Source: Melitaea cinxia (Eukaryota > Arthropoda > Insecta > Lepidoptera > Nymphalidae). From it: DNA of 64,000 bases. The notes under the pieces were generated by a model. It had not been told where the DNA came from. It saw nothing but the letters and a program-made list of their open reading frames with translations, and did no database searches. Location: contig NC_059419.1 of the NCBI RefSeq assembly GCF_905220565.1, positions 2,976,001 through 3,040,000 on the forward strand. Direction: 5' to 3'. Position numbers and translations under genes: made by a program. Each line of letters begins with the position of its first letter. Positions within the stretch are counted from its first letter, which is position 1. This document shows positions 38,052 to 51,311 of this stretch, piece by piece.

Positions 38052-39971
38052 ATTCATCGCAAATCGAAATTGTATCAGATAATCTGCATTTTCGATTCAA
38101 GTACTTCCATTAATATTTCAAACACGCGACCATCAAATAAATCAATTTTATTACTTAATAAAAACGCTAACATTCTACCGTCCGATCATTCGTCATCAGA
38201 CCGAACATCATTAGGGTTCAATTAATTGAATTAGAGAGAACCCTCTAGAAGGTGTTGGTGTATAATTGTTTAATTACCAACTAATCAAGATTTGTTACGC
38301 CGTGATAGACTTTACGGACGAAATCACTAAAAAGTTGAATGGTTGTTGAAAAATGTTTGGGCACGCGGTGTTGGCGTTTTTTGAGATGTAATCGATAAAA
38401 ACTTATCTCGTTTACAACGATTTCTTGGTCTTTTTTTTAAAGTTCCGAAACCTTATTTCGAGGTTTACTTTAATTTCCATTCTAATAACATACCGTACTA
38501 AGAAAAAGCAGTTTAAATACAATCTCTAATGTTTTAATATTCGTATGTCACGATATTATTGGCTAACAGTAATAGAAAAAAGTTAGAGGTTGACCATGTA
38601 AATAGGCGAGTATGCGTGAGGCAAACTTTAAAGCACCACATTAAATGCTTACTGACGTTATTCCTTGTGACTCATTGTTTGGCCACTAACGTTATGTTTG
38701 TCGACTCTTTGTTTGTACCAACAGAACACTTATCTATGTTTATCTTATTACCCAAATGGTTTCGAGTGTTGATAGCGAGGCACTCAAATCTCGTCTTACT
38801 TTCTTCTAAAATACATCGTTCTGCAGTTTTATCGCGCAACCGTTTCTAACGCTTTGCATTGCGTAGATAGCTAATGTTGCTAATGTGATCTAAAATTTTA
38901 TTGCATAACCATCTTCTTTCTTAACTAGGAGAAGATCAATACTCTTTTTTTTTAATTAAGCAAATGACTTTCCATATTGATTAGGCCATTAAACCTATAT
39001 ACGACCACTCCGAAATTGGTTTTATAATAATGGAGATTTTATCGATACTGTCACTAAAGAAGTGATTGTTATAACAACTCTATACAAATTTTAATTAATG
39101 ATAATGACTACAGCAATCGCCTCTTCCAATTAAGTAAAATTGGACATTGTTCATTGCGGGGTGGATTAAAGGGGTTAATTACGTTTTGCGGTGTCCAATT
39201 ATGAATGTTAGTGAAGTAAATTGTAAGAATAAATAAAAGGTATCAGTTCCTTTTTTGCTTTTTTGAAGGTAGGAATACATCTTGTACAATTATAGCGTGA
39301 CCCAAAAAGATTATAGTAAGCGTGTCACTAAAACAGCTTTTGTTGGTCTTAAAATTTTCTTACCGTGACAGAATAACATCTATTGCCTCAACATTTCTTA
39401 GTTTTTCTAAATTTTTTAGTCTAGTAACTCGAATTCTCGTTATTAAGTTCGGATTTTGTTATTTATTAATAAAAAGAGGCAAAAAAATAAAACGAAGTAG
39501 TTTGCAAGGAGAAACCACAAAAGGCGTGTTTGCGTTGCTCTGTCAACATTTGCTGACTTTGGCATTCCGTTTGTTTGTTTTAGTTGCTCTCTGTCTCTCT
39601 TTTACTTTTTAAAATACTTATTATCCTTAAAAAAAAATTACTGCTTAAATGTGGCAGTATAAAGTGTTTACTCCAAATTATAGCATCAAAAACAATATGA
39701 TTCCTTTGTTTATCCTTTATTTATTTCTTTCTGCCTTCCTATGCTATCCTTTACTTATTTCTGCTGAAGCAGCATATAGGTTCATTTACTATCCTTTATT
39801 TATTTAATTATCCTTTCAAATTATATAAAAAAAAAAATAAAAAACCTTAAAACCTTTTACAATTTTTTTGTACAATTTATAAAAGGGAAATCGCTAAATA
39901 CAAAATTTAATATATTTTTTTATGAAAGTATAACTTTTATGATATTATAAAATAAAAACGAAAAAATCTTT
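38052..39971. other. Repeat-poor DNA, no gene seen
   Basis: Open frames of 96 codons at 38559-38849 and 39322-39612 lack any recognisable domain and sit in AT-rich DNA, so I do not call genes. Confidence 0.4.
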
Positions 39972-40100
39972 TGTAATTTTTATTTATTCATTTATTTACA
40001 CTTCATTGTACACCAAACAAGATATGAAATAAACAAGCAACATTAACAATAATTATTAGAAAAATATACAAAAGGCGGTCTTGTTCTTTTGTTATGTTGA
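39972..40100 (-). repeat. Retroelement 3' tail (repeat I), copy 2
   Basis: TTTTATTTATTCATTTATTT followed by CTTCATTGTACACCAAAC and AAAAGGCGGTCTT resembles 33586-33745. Confidence 0.35.
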
Positions 40101-40441
40101 ATTTGCTTCCATGGTATGTTTTACCATTTAATAGCGCAGTTTACGGATGAGGTAATCATAAACGTGGGTCTAGAAAAACCATTAAACGCAACGAAGTGGT
40201 ATGTACAAGAGTTTGTTTGTAGTTCGGTCAACAGTGCGGTCGACTGCCGTGCATCCTACATTCATTACAGCTCGACTTTATTTTCCGAAGCTTTGTCGGA
40301 GTTGATAACATTGAGATTAATTCCAGCGACTTTAATATAAACGTGGTCGCTGAGCTGTTAATATTTATCTTTTGTAAATGTTTACAGACATGTGAACTAG
40401 TATGATTGTAAATAATCTCGCTGTGCTCGTATATGTAATGA

Positions 40442-40559
40442 TTTTCAGCGTAAACACACACTTCAGCCTATCGCAGTCCACTGTTGAACATAGGCCTCCA
40501 CAAGTTTGCGCTAAAAACGGCGTGAACTCATGTGTTTTGCCTAACGTTTTCAGCGTAAA
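40442..40559 (-). mobile_element. SINE family A copy A4, 5'-truncated, with 13-bp target duplication
   Basis: Only the last about 85 bp of the SINE are present (40461-40542, minus strand), flanked by perfect repeats TTTTCAGCGTAAA at 40442-40454 and 40547-40559. Confidence 0.85.
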
Positions 40560-43000
40560 AATAAGGGCAAATTTGCTTCATAGTATTGTACCTACTTGAA
40601 AATTATTTTGACAATTTATTCTTAGCTAAAAGAATATAATAAGTCTTTTTTTATTAAAAAAATTACATCCACGGGCTAAAATGTCCATTCCTTTTGTTAA
40701 ACATGCATTAGAATTATATTAATACCACAGGCGATTTCTCATACAAACTACAGATCGACAGTCTTGACAGACTGCCTAGTAAAACCAGGACGTGGTCCGA
40801 CGCTGACGGTTTTTTTCCTTACAAATTATTTAGACTTATTTTGTTGTATATATTAAGTCTTGTAATATTAAAGTTTTCATGTTACACTTACGAGTACGAT
40901 TCAACATGTATTTCAAATTTTACTTATAAGCTCTCAAGAAGCTCCAAGTTAAAATCAGTTTGTTACCAACTTTAAGCAACTTCCCGAGTGGTCCTTACAT
41001 CTGGCTTGTGTCAACGGCTCAGTTGATTCCCGAGGATCTATTACAGGATGTAATAACTTTTAATGGGACGAGTTTGAGACTCATTCGCTCTCATTTAAAG
41101 GGACTACAACAAAATTCAGTATTAAAGCTCGAGTAACTGCTAATGTTATTGCTAGTGGTCATTGTTTAATGGAATATTTGTAGCAGTAAATTGTGCCTTG
41201 CGGTAGGTCCTGCCACTGTTACTTTGAATTGACTCTATTTAACTTGAACGATTGAGATAGTCAAATGAATAGTTGTCATGTATTTATACGGACGGGTGAT
41301 AAACTAATATACTTATTTAATAATTTTTTAACTTAATTTTATATGTATTAATATTTAAAACGTATGAAAGGCACTGTGTTAATATTCGCCTCATCCGAAT
41401 CGCGTGTTAAGTTTGCAATGTTGTTTCAGGCGGCGTATCAATTCAAAACAAACACACTAAATCGTAAATAGCTTTACTGAAATAATAACATTCATTTTTC
41501 TTTCGAAAGTACAGATCACGAAGGGAATAATGTCTGTTTAATGATTCGTTTCGAATATCAAACTGCTGTGAGCGAAATAAAACTTCCTATTTATCGCGTG
41601 AACAGGGCAAAGTTTCCGAGAATGAAACATCAGCTTTGATTCCTCCATCATCACATTCATAACTTTCAAAGTTAGACAGTAACTACTCGAGTTAAAAAAA
41701 GCACCATCGATAAACTTAGCAGGAAACCTTAATACGGCTTGCGAAACTTTGTAGGCGTCTTCAAACTTGTCAATTTTTTCTTGAATTACCGTACGATAGT
41801 GTTTTATTATTATTCGTATTTGTCTTTGTAGAATTTTGATCTTGGATGGATATAAAACACTTGTGGTGAGAATATATTTATTGAGGATAGATATGAGATT
41901 TGTGAAATTACTTAATTAAAACGTGCCGATCGCAGCGACGGTTACTGGACGACTACAATAACGACTTACCTTACACTATATTAACATTTTACCAACATAC
42001 AAATTTATATCACATTACAGATTATATTGTACATGGGTCACAGATAATATTGCGTCGCTTACAGTCTTCATATTTCTTTCATAACTTCTTTATTGTACAA
42101 GGATGTGAAATATTATCTTTATTTAATTCTTCGGTACTTATTATGGTAGAACAGAAAATTATATTCTCTTAGGAAGAGTTAAAGTTATAAAAATGTGCAA
42201 ACCCTACGACAAAAGTACAAAATTCGAGAAAAACAATCGTATTTGCATTGTGTGAACATTACGAAGCATCAAGATATTTCGTCGGTTCCCATTTAGATAT
42301 CTCTCGCAGAAACATAAAGTCAATTATTTTCTCACATCAGTGCAAAGGCCGAACATTTGCATCGTTGCCAATATCAAACAATTGTTATCACCAACCAGAG
42401 TCATGTTTAGAAAGCAAACATGCATTCAACCTGGGACTTGAACTCCAGTACTGAGATAATCGAGTTTTAACAGGACATTAAGTATTGTCTGTAAAACTAT
42501 AAAGTTAAAACAACCCGTCCTAAAAGTTAATGAAATTTCTCATCTTGCCGAGCTTATGTACCTAAGTGCTTATTAAGTTAGGGTACGCGTTAAAAGGTGC
42601 TAAGCATTATTTATAGTTTAAACGAAGGTAATGACTTTTTGTGACAATTTTATTACCCACTAATCACTACGTGTATTGTAAAATAGTCCTCGGTTGTATC
42701 TTTTAAAGTTTTGATAAATTTTTGTTAAAGATTCACGCAAAAAATATTGAACTGATTTAAATAATAATCAGTATGTAGGTAGCTTTAAAATAACACATAG
42801 GCTATGTTTTATTCCGACATTTAAAGAGGCTTAGAAGTAGTAAAAGTAATTCCGCGAGGAACAGCTGGTGTTAAATCAAGACACTTGTCAATTACGAACA
42901 ATAAGCGCAATTGCGTTTATTTTGAAACGTGGCGGTAGTTTATCACATATATCCCTTTAATTTCCATAAAATGCAAATCGTTTTCTCAAATATATGTATA
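40560..43000. other. Repeat-poor DNA, no gene seen
   Basis: Short open frames only. No RNA gene or recognised transposon. Could be intronic or regulatory. Confidence 0.4.
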
Positions 43001-43434
43001 GGATGTTCGACTCCTAACTGCGTTCCTTCAAATTGGGGTTCTGTAGGTGTTATAGATCACGTACTACGTGAAAAAAAATTCTAGCCTTTTTAACCGATTT
43101 CGAAAAAACTGTATCATAATATTTTGATTTCCTTCACTCGATTACCATACAGTTTTCAATTCCACATTCAACTTTTAAGTAAACAAAAGCGATAAACATC
43201 TCATTTTTTAACCAACTTCAAAAAAGGAGGAGGTTAGTCAATTCGACCGGGATTCGGGGATAACTTCGTCGATTATAAACCGATTTTGATTTTTTTTTTG
43301 TTGGAAAGGATGTCCTAAGTGTGGTACCATGACCAAATTAAAAAATGACCTAGTGGTTTTTTTTTCACGCGGATCGTGATCTATTACATCTACAGAACCC
43401 CCTTTGAAGGAACACAGTTACGAGGCGATCATAC
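43001..43434. mobile_element. Element with about 75-bp terminal inverted repeats
   Basis: 43001-43078 and the reverse complement of about 43357-43434 align well: CTAACTGCGTTCCTTCAAA with CTAACTGTGTTCCTTCAAA style matches, then GGGTTCTGTAG and ATAGATCACG. The interior contains TTCAAAAAAGGAGGAGGTTA, a motif found in fragments at 5.7 and 13.5 kb. A MITE-like or palindromic element. Confidence 0.6.
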
Positions 43435-44574
43435 ACTAAGCATCATTAAATACGTCGAATGATTTCTGCTTTTGTAAAGATATTTATTATTTTTAAAATA
43501 AAAGCTTGTAAAACGTTTTATTTAGTTAGCGCGTTAATTGATCCAACTCGAAACACGTTCGCCCGAAAAGTATTTCAATTAAAGTGCCAGCGGAAACTAA
43601 TATTTCATAAACAGAAAAGAAAATTCAAGTTTTACGCTACATAAATTACAGAACCGAATAAATTTTGATTCAAACATCTGCATTTTCATAATCTTTATCC
43701 CTTAGTAGCTGCATTAAATATTGCATGCCATGGGGTAACTGTTTGCTAAGTTCACCCCATGCTACCGAAACGGGGTGTGTATCGTTTCTATTCATTTCAC
43801 ATCGATAAATATATTTAACGATATTGATACTTAACTACATAAATATTAAGGTAGGTTTTTCTGTTTATCGACTAAAAGAAATTCGCACCCCTGATTTATA
43901 AAGCTTATTACATTTCATACGCGTGAAATGAGCACACGTCGAATAACTAATACCTACCATTCGCAACTTTATATCTAACGACTTAAAAACTATTTGCGTG
44001 GTTTCCCCTTCAACCCCTTTTTTCGTCAAGATCGTAAATTATCTACTTAGGTTTGTATGTGGCGATAAATTGGTTCCTATTCTTTGTGCGTGCGTAAAAT
44101 AATGTCAACACATATATTTTTACACATGATGTGATATTAAAATCGGCCAAATGCGAAGACATTCCCTTTCTACCTTACAACGTTTAACATTAGTTAAATC
44201 AAACTAAAGATTTTCTTGAATTAAATTTAATGTCTATTATATACAAAAAGTTTTTAATAGCCCTAGAATGTTATCCGGTACAAGATTATATAAGCGACAA
44301 ATGTGTTGGTTTAGTAGCGGTGACTGGCAGGAGATATGACTGACTTTTTGATGTTTGAGTAATATATTACTTAAGGGTTTTAAAAATATATTTTTTGAGT
44401 GTGTTCCCTATTCTCCTCAGTGGAATTTATATTACGAATCAGTGATAGCTTCACAGTAACTATAGGTAATTAATTGCAGAACAGAATAGGTATTTGTAAA
44501 AATAAAACAAATCAAGAGTACCTTTAAATCTACTATAATAAAAAATCGTTTAGTTTTCATATATGATGTGATAA
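43435..44574. other. Repeat-poor DNA, no gene seen
   Basis: No coding frame, RNA gene or repeat recognised. Confidence 0.4.
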
Positions 44575-44727
44575 TCTATACCAATATTGTAAAGCCGAAA
44601 ATTAGTCTGTTTGTATGTTATTTTAAACACGCTAATCTTAGGAATTACCTACTGGTTTAAATTGAAAAATTCTTTTTGTATTGGATAGCGCTTTAACCGC
44701 GGTAGATTATAGCGTATGTTTTCGCTA
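44575..44727 (+). mobile_element. Short Helitron
   Basis: Starts TCTATACCAATATTGTAAAG after A and ends CTAG at 44724-44727 before T, 153 bp in all. Confidence 0.6.
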
Positions 44728-47700
44728 GTATACAATATTAGTTAAAAAAATGCTAAAAGGCAAGGCAATATATATATTGTTATGTAATGTAAAATACGTC
44801 GATTCGATGTTCATTTTGCAATGACTAAATGTGGATATATCTACAGTTAGGAGGAGACATAATAGTTGGAAGCCATAGCCGAGAGATCCAAATCCTGCCA
44901 AAGGCCTTTACTAATAAGAGGATTCGGGGCTTAATTCTCTATTCCGGTATATCTCCGACGCTATTCCGGCGCTCTCTTTATGATAGCTTTTTGACGAAAC
45001 ACTAGTAACCTACTTTCAATTATTTCATGCAGGACATTGCCTAATGACTTTTATGTAACTTACTTTTGAATATCAAAGTATCATATGAGGAAGGTAGGTA
45101 CTTATACTTGGTAGATAAATGTTAAGACTTATGCTGAAGCGATTGAAAGAGGCTGATAGAGCGAGCGTTTATCTCAGTGAACTGACGTACAGATGTCGCT
45201 CAACTGAAGTGCCTCCCTAATCTATACATTTGCTATCTGAGGTCGCAGGTCAGGAGATACCGTAAGCGCTCCGCTAACCCAAGCGATAGTAAAATTTCAT
45301 TTCAATAGCGTAAAGCCAATTTTCCCGTGACCTCCATTTTGAAACGATAATGTAGTTAAAACCGATCCACATTTCGTTAAATAGAATGTTTTAAAGAACT
45401 CGCTGTGGATCGACCTATTTCTAAACGTGATAGATGGTCCCTCTCATTTTATTATTGAAGCGTTTGATTGAATTTGTTCTTGAATTTTTCAACTTTATTA
45501 CGCATGAGTTCTCCGGGACTTACGACTTCTTTCAGTTGTTATTTCAAGGCTTAACACGGAAATGTTAAGAATTTTTTTGAATGAATTTAGTTAGCTACGA
45601 AATTTCCAACGATGAAGAAACTTTGTACCTTATTTTTGTTTTGTTCTGCGTATATTTTCAACGCTAAAGGAGCTTAGAAGTTACTCAACTCTGGTTTCAA
45701 AAACTGCTCCACTCCAGTTGAGACGCATGACTTAATACTCGTAAGCAAGATTCTTTTAGTAAGTACTATATGATATGATAAAATTGCCTGCCATGATTTG
45801 ATCGCCTGCCATATTGATTGGCTACAAAATGTTTCGTCACTATTCAATCACAAAAGTTTTCTTCTACTTTGAGCTAATAAGGTTTTTGTAATGTTTATAT
45901 GTACAGCATTACTTTTCATGTTGTTTTTTTCTTATATTGATATCCACTAGAACTAGATACCTTTAAAAAACCATCGATATACGATACACCATGGTCTACG
46001 TACCAGTTATTGGTAAAATAATTCATGGATTAAGTATTTGGCTTCCTCTAGCTGTCGAGTATTTCCTTACCATTTTCCGGTCCGTCACATCCGGTTGTCC
46101 AAACAATTAGTCCGCTCCTTTGCCCACTTTTGTACTCTCTTTTGCATTATATCTTTAGAACATAGCTTAGTTTTTTTAAGCACAAACATAATTTTCGGCA
46201 TACGTTAATTTAAAATTAAAAAAGAACTTACAGCCATTGTTCTTAGAGGTTCTGATTTTGTTTCTGATGGAATTGTAGAATTCTTATCGGCGATAAAAAC
46301 TTGTGCAAATTAAGAATACATGAAGGCACAATGGCGAAATATTAAAGACTAAATAGATCATTAGTCTGTAAGTCAATCTTTAGCGCCGAAGTGTGTTTTA
46401 CATTTTTAATCTCGCATCTGACGCGACCGTCTCGTATCGCTGAATAATGTATTTGGTCCATTAAAATATCTGATTTGTACGCCCCTCCGCTTCTAAATAT
46501 AACGGAACGATGTACTCTGACAGCTAATGTTTATTTGTGGGAATATTTTGTAGGGATTTCGGAATAGTTATGTTTTTTGTGCGGCTAGTTCAGGATCTCG
46601 AGTGGAGCCGGCTTAAATGACGCTGTCACATTTGTTACATTGAATCATTACGTGTTTTTGCTCCAAGAATGAACTTTAGAACAGAAGAACACATTTATTA
46701 TGTTAATGTTGTTAAACATTTAATAGTTCTGTGATTTATCAAATAGTTCGTAAATAAACGCGTCGGGAATACAAAATAAAACTATATAAACTTAAAAATA
46801 TTTATGACATTATTTTAACGTTGGGTTTATATGTAACACTAAATCAATAAAAATTGTTACACTAGACATTTTTTTATCTTTATTTACACTCAAATGGTAT
46901 TCCGGTGGACTAATAATAACCTTTTATTGGGGTTTGGAAATGTAAGAACAAACTTATTTTTATCTCGAGGCATTATACACCTCCGCATTATCTCAAAATA
47001 AATAATACTTAAGGAATACTAAAATTTTAGAGACCAAGAATGTAGGTGTTAAGTGACACTCGACTGCAACGATTTTATCATTTCAAATAGTTTTGTTTGC
47101 TTTTAATTTTTTAACTTATCTTCAAATTCACTAGAACTGCGTTTTTTTCAGTAAATATTATGTGTAAGTATTTTTTGTCTTTAAGTAAATACTACGTGTA
47201 TTAAGAAAGGTCATGGCTGTAAAATTGGATATAGAGACCCGAAAGACCATCTTTAGATAATGTGCGTTGTTAGATGAGATTATTAAATGCTATCTAAAAC
47301 ATTTTAAAGCAGATTCAACATTATAGCATACATACGTAGATAAACCTTTGTGATACATAGAGCATAGGTACAAGCGAGAGGTATTAAATAAAACCTCATA
47401 TGCCATATATAGTTACTCAGCTTAAAAAAAAGTTATTATAAATTGTAGCTTAAGTTCAGCTGTAAACATATCTTGTGCCTACACTACTTCATCTGCTTGA
47501 CTGATTGTTTCTACATAGCTTAGTTATCGTATGTTGTATATGTGGTTTCATTTCATTCCCCTCGTTTCTACTCTTGACTGTCAACTCTGTATATAGATAC
47601 ATATATAGGTTTTTAAAACTAGTTCAACATAACATTTGTTATATGTCAACGAATGTAGATAAACAGAATGTTTCGTAAAGAAAAAATGTCAACAATTCAC

Positions 47701-47751
47701 TTCACACGCAGCGGAACCGTCAAGCTACGTCGACCGTGTCTACGGTTTTTA
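44728..47751. other. Repeat-poor DNA, no gene seen
   Basis: Three kilobases with no recognised transposon, RNA gene or long ORF. Several segments are less AT-rich (about 44870-45000, 45170-45330, 46370-46520) and may be regulatory. Confidence 0.4.
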
Positions 47752-47767
47752 TTTGACATCTGTCAAA
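47752..47767. promoter_or_regulatory. Palindromic TTTGACA/TGTCAAA site
   Basis: TTTGACATCTGTCAAA is a near-perfect palindrome: two inverted TGACA half-sites of the kind bound by TALE homeodomain proteins. It lies in a local GC-richer patch (47690-47840). Function is a guess. Confidence 0.25.
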
Positions 47768-48319
47768 GCAAGTTTTCGTTCAAGATTGGTGTCTCGTCAC
47801 GAAATAGGCGCGTGCTAGAAACATTATTGGTAGGAGCATGACTATTGTTTTTTTTTTGTGTTGTTTGTTTATTAAACGATGGTCGAAACTGCCAAAAAGA
47901 ATATACATGAAAAAAAGATTTAATATTTCGCTTAATATTTCTTCTGTTATGCAATCCAGTAATATTAAAATGATATTTGAAAGAAAAGAGTCACAATGGG
48001 CGATCTTTCGTATAATTACGTGTGTCCATAATATTGTATTTCAAATTTTGATTCAATGCATCTGACCTAGAAGTGAAATGCTATAATGGTCGGTAGTAAT
48101 TTACCCGTGACTAATCTAAACGTAGTGAACAGAATACATTTCCACAGTATTAAAGATACAATGAATTGAATCTGTACTACTGTTATTGAAAAGAAAGATG
48201 CGTTTGTTTGAACTGAACATAAGTTAAACTGTACCTTTAATGTAAGATATCATTTGAGTTTAGCATAATTTTGGTCGGTGGACTCACGTCTGCATTAGAG
48301 ATACTAAGATGGAATAATT
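47768..48319. other. AT-rich DNA before the LINE, no gene seen
   Basis: Two overlapping short open frames on opposite strands have no similarity. Nothing else recognised. Confidence 0.4.
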
Positions 48320-48404
48320 AGTTTTTTTTTTTTTTTTTTTTTTTTATACAATGATAGGCTTGCGTTTGACCACTATTTCACCTGATGATAAGTGAAAATG
48401 CGGT

Positions 48405-51311
48405 CTAAGATGGAGCACGCTTACCTAGAAGTAACCTATTCACTCGCGACTTAAAGATCCCCAGGTTATAATTTTCTGGAAACACAGACGCTGGTAGAGA
48501 GTTCCATTCTTTGGCTGTACGGATCAAGAATGTACTAGCGAATCGCTTAGTGCGTATAAGGGGAATGTCAACCATATAAGGGTGGCGTAACGCAGAGCGT
48601 CTGGTTGTACGATGATGGAAGGGGGTAGGGGGAATCAGGTTATGGAGTTCCTGCGCACACTCTCCGAAGTGTATCCGATAAAATACCGACAGGCCGGCGA
48701 CCCTCCGTCGATGATGCAAGCTTTGCAGCTTTGCAGCGACCAGTGCATCATCACCGATGAGCCTCCTGGCTCGTCTCTCGATCGACTCGAGAAGCTCCAG
48801 CTGGTACTTGGCTGAGCCATCCCAAAGATGAGAGCAGTACTCCATGCATGATCGAACTTGCGCTTGATATAAATTTAGATGCTGTTCCGGAGTGAAGTAC
48901 TGTCTCACCTTCGAGAGGACGCCCAGTTTTCTGGCAGCTGTTGAGCCTTTGTCTCTATGTAAGAGCCGAAATTGAGGGTGGATGACAAAGTAACGCCAAG
49001 AAGCTCTAGGCGGCCGGTTATGGGCACGGGTACACCTCGGAAAGAGGGAGTCAGATGGAAAGGACTCCGCTTTGCCGAAAAAAGACACGCCTGGGTCTTA
49101 GAGGCGTTGAACTTGACCAGGTTTGCGTCACCCCAATCGGAGACAGCTTTAAGGGACAAGTTCAGACGCTGAATCATAGCTTCCCTCAGCGATTGGATCT
49201 CAGACCCACTCGCTCGTGCGTTGGACACGTAACGCTCGACAACGGTGCTGTCATCTGCATACCCAAAGATTCCGGGTTTGAGCAGGTCGTTGATGTGCAG
49301 CAAGAATAGCGTTGCCGAGAGTACAGACCCCTGAGGAACCCCGGCATTGATGGCCAAACGATCGGAATCGCAACCGTCTATAACTACGCGGATCGATCGA
49401 TCCCTCAGGAAGTCAGATATCCAAACACAGAGAGAAGCGGGTAGGCCGTATGAAGGAAGTTTGCTAATAAGGCCGTCATGCCAGACCCTGTCAAATGCTT
49501 TCGAAATATCGAGCGAGACCGCAATGGCTTCCCCGTGTTTCTCGATAGCCTCACTCCAAATATGAGTGGCATACGCCAGAAGATCACCCGTGGACCGATT
49601 ACGGCGAAAACCAAACTGTCGGTCGCTAAGGAGATCGTTCCTCTCAAGGTGTGCCAGGAGCCGGTTATTCAGTATACGTTATGGAAATAGGTCTGTAATT
49701 GGCAGGGTCAGCTCGACTGCCCTTTTTGGGCACAGGCTGCACGTTAGCTTGCTTCCAGGCTTTCGGCACTTGTCCTGTCGCTAGAGAGAGACGAAACAGA
49801 CGTGTCAGGATTGGAGACAACTCAGGCGCACAAGTTTTGAGTACTATGGCAGGTATTCCGTCAGGACCACTAGCTTTATTTACGTCCAGATTGCGCAAGG
49901 TTTTAAGGACCTCTTTTTGACGGATTCGGACTTCAGACATAGACGTCTCGCATCGAATCGAAGAAGTTGGAGGTGTGGCGCTGCCTAAGTCAAGACGCGA
50001 GGATTCCGCAAAGAGATTTGCAAACAAGTTTGCCTTCTCCTCAGCGGTGTGGGCTAGTGATCCATCGGGTTTTATCAGTGGAGGTAGTGAGGGGCGACAA
50101 AAGTTCGATTCGACCGATTTGGCCAGGGACCAAAAGGCTTTACAACCAGGTGGGTATGACGCAAGTCTAGTCCCAATTCTGCCAATGTGGTCAAATCGAA
50201 CCTTCCGCAGAGCCTTCTTGCAGGACTTAGCGGCTCTGTTATAGGCTTTCTTCCTCTGACCCACGTCTGTTGTCTTGCGGTTACGAGCGTCGACCCAGGC
50301 CAAGTAAGCTGTGTTCTTTTCTGCTTCAGCACGAGAACAGTCAGAATTAAACCAGGGTCGAGCTGCCACGGATGCCGATGCGTCAGTGAATGGTATGTAA
50401 TACTCCATTCCCTGACGCAGAACATCAGCCACAGCATTCGCACAAGATGAGGGATCATCGGAGGAAAAGCAAATCTGTCGCCATGGGTACGATGCAAAGA
50501 AAGAACGCATCTCATCCCAGTTTGCTGACTTGTATCGCCATATTCTACGAGTGCCTTTGGAGCAGGATAAGGGCGGTGAATGGACGGATATGGACTTCAC
50601 CAGACAGTGGTCGGAGCTGCCTAAAGGCGATGAGACCGAAACCGAATAGCGGTCAGGATCTGTTGTCAGGAAAAGGTCCAAACAGTTGGCAGTATGCGAG
50701 TCAACATCGGGTACCCTAGTTGCTTCCCGGACCAGCTGGGTGAGATTGAGTGCTAAAGCGAGATTGCGAATCTCTCTACCAGCGTGGTCAGTGTGCTGGT
50801 ATGGGAATAGCCACTCTTGGTGGTGGGCGTTAAAGTCCCCCAGCATTACCAATTGAGCAGTAGGATACCGGTGCTGAGCCGCATCAGCCGCCTCACTAAG
50901 GTGTTGAATAAGCCTGGTTGTCTCCAGATCTCCGCTGTGCGAACGGTAAACACAGACATAAAGAATTTTCTCCGCTCCTGTGTCCACCAAAACCCATAAG
51001 TTAGAGAAGCTAGGATCTTCAAGATTACGAAGACGCCGGCAGCATATGTCGTCACGGGCATATAAGCAAACACCCGCGTGTGGTTTAAAATTATGCTCCA
51101 GGGTATAACCCGGGTAACACAAGTATGCTGTGTCAGACGGGCTGCCGATCTGCGTCTCCGAGAGGAACAGTAGGGCCGGTTTCTCAGTCTCAAGATGGTG
51201 GTGGACTGCAACGAGATTGGAGTGCAAACCTCGAATGTTAGAGAGGTGCACTGAGAGTGAGAGGGAGTGCAACCGCTGTGCTGTCTTGTTTTTACTGTTA
51301 CTCCTATTCAT
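48405..51311 (-). pseudogene. Broken endonuclease and reverse transcriptase ORF2 of the LINE
   Basis: Start taken at the ATG at 51311, where the product begins close to the endonuclease domain. The APE-type endonuclease has LSNIRGL, FLSETQ, GDFNAHH and SSDHCLV blocks intact. Reverse transcriptase motif A (SLDISKAFDRVWH), B (GVPQGSVLS) and C (FGYADDS) are present. The frame breaks after NYRPISIT near 49675, where a few codons are missing and the frame shifts, and again near 48945 (KAQ), after which the original frame resumes to the stop at 48405. The enzyme would nick DNA and copy its own RNA if intact; this copy cannot make it. Confidence 0.85.

Noticed and set aside
38559..39612. Two 96-codon open frames
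   Set aside because: No domain, no convincing composition, no neighbouring splice or promoter evidence.
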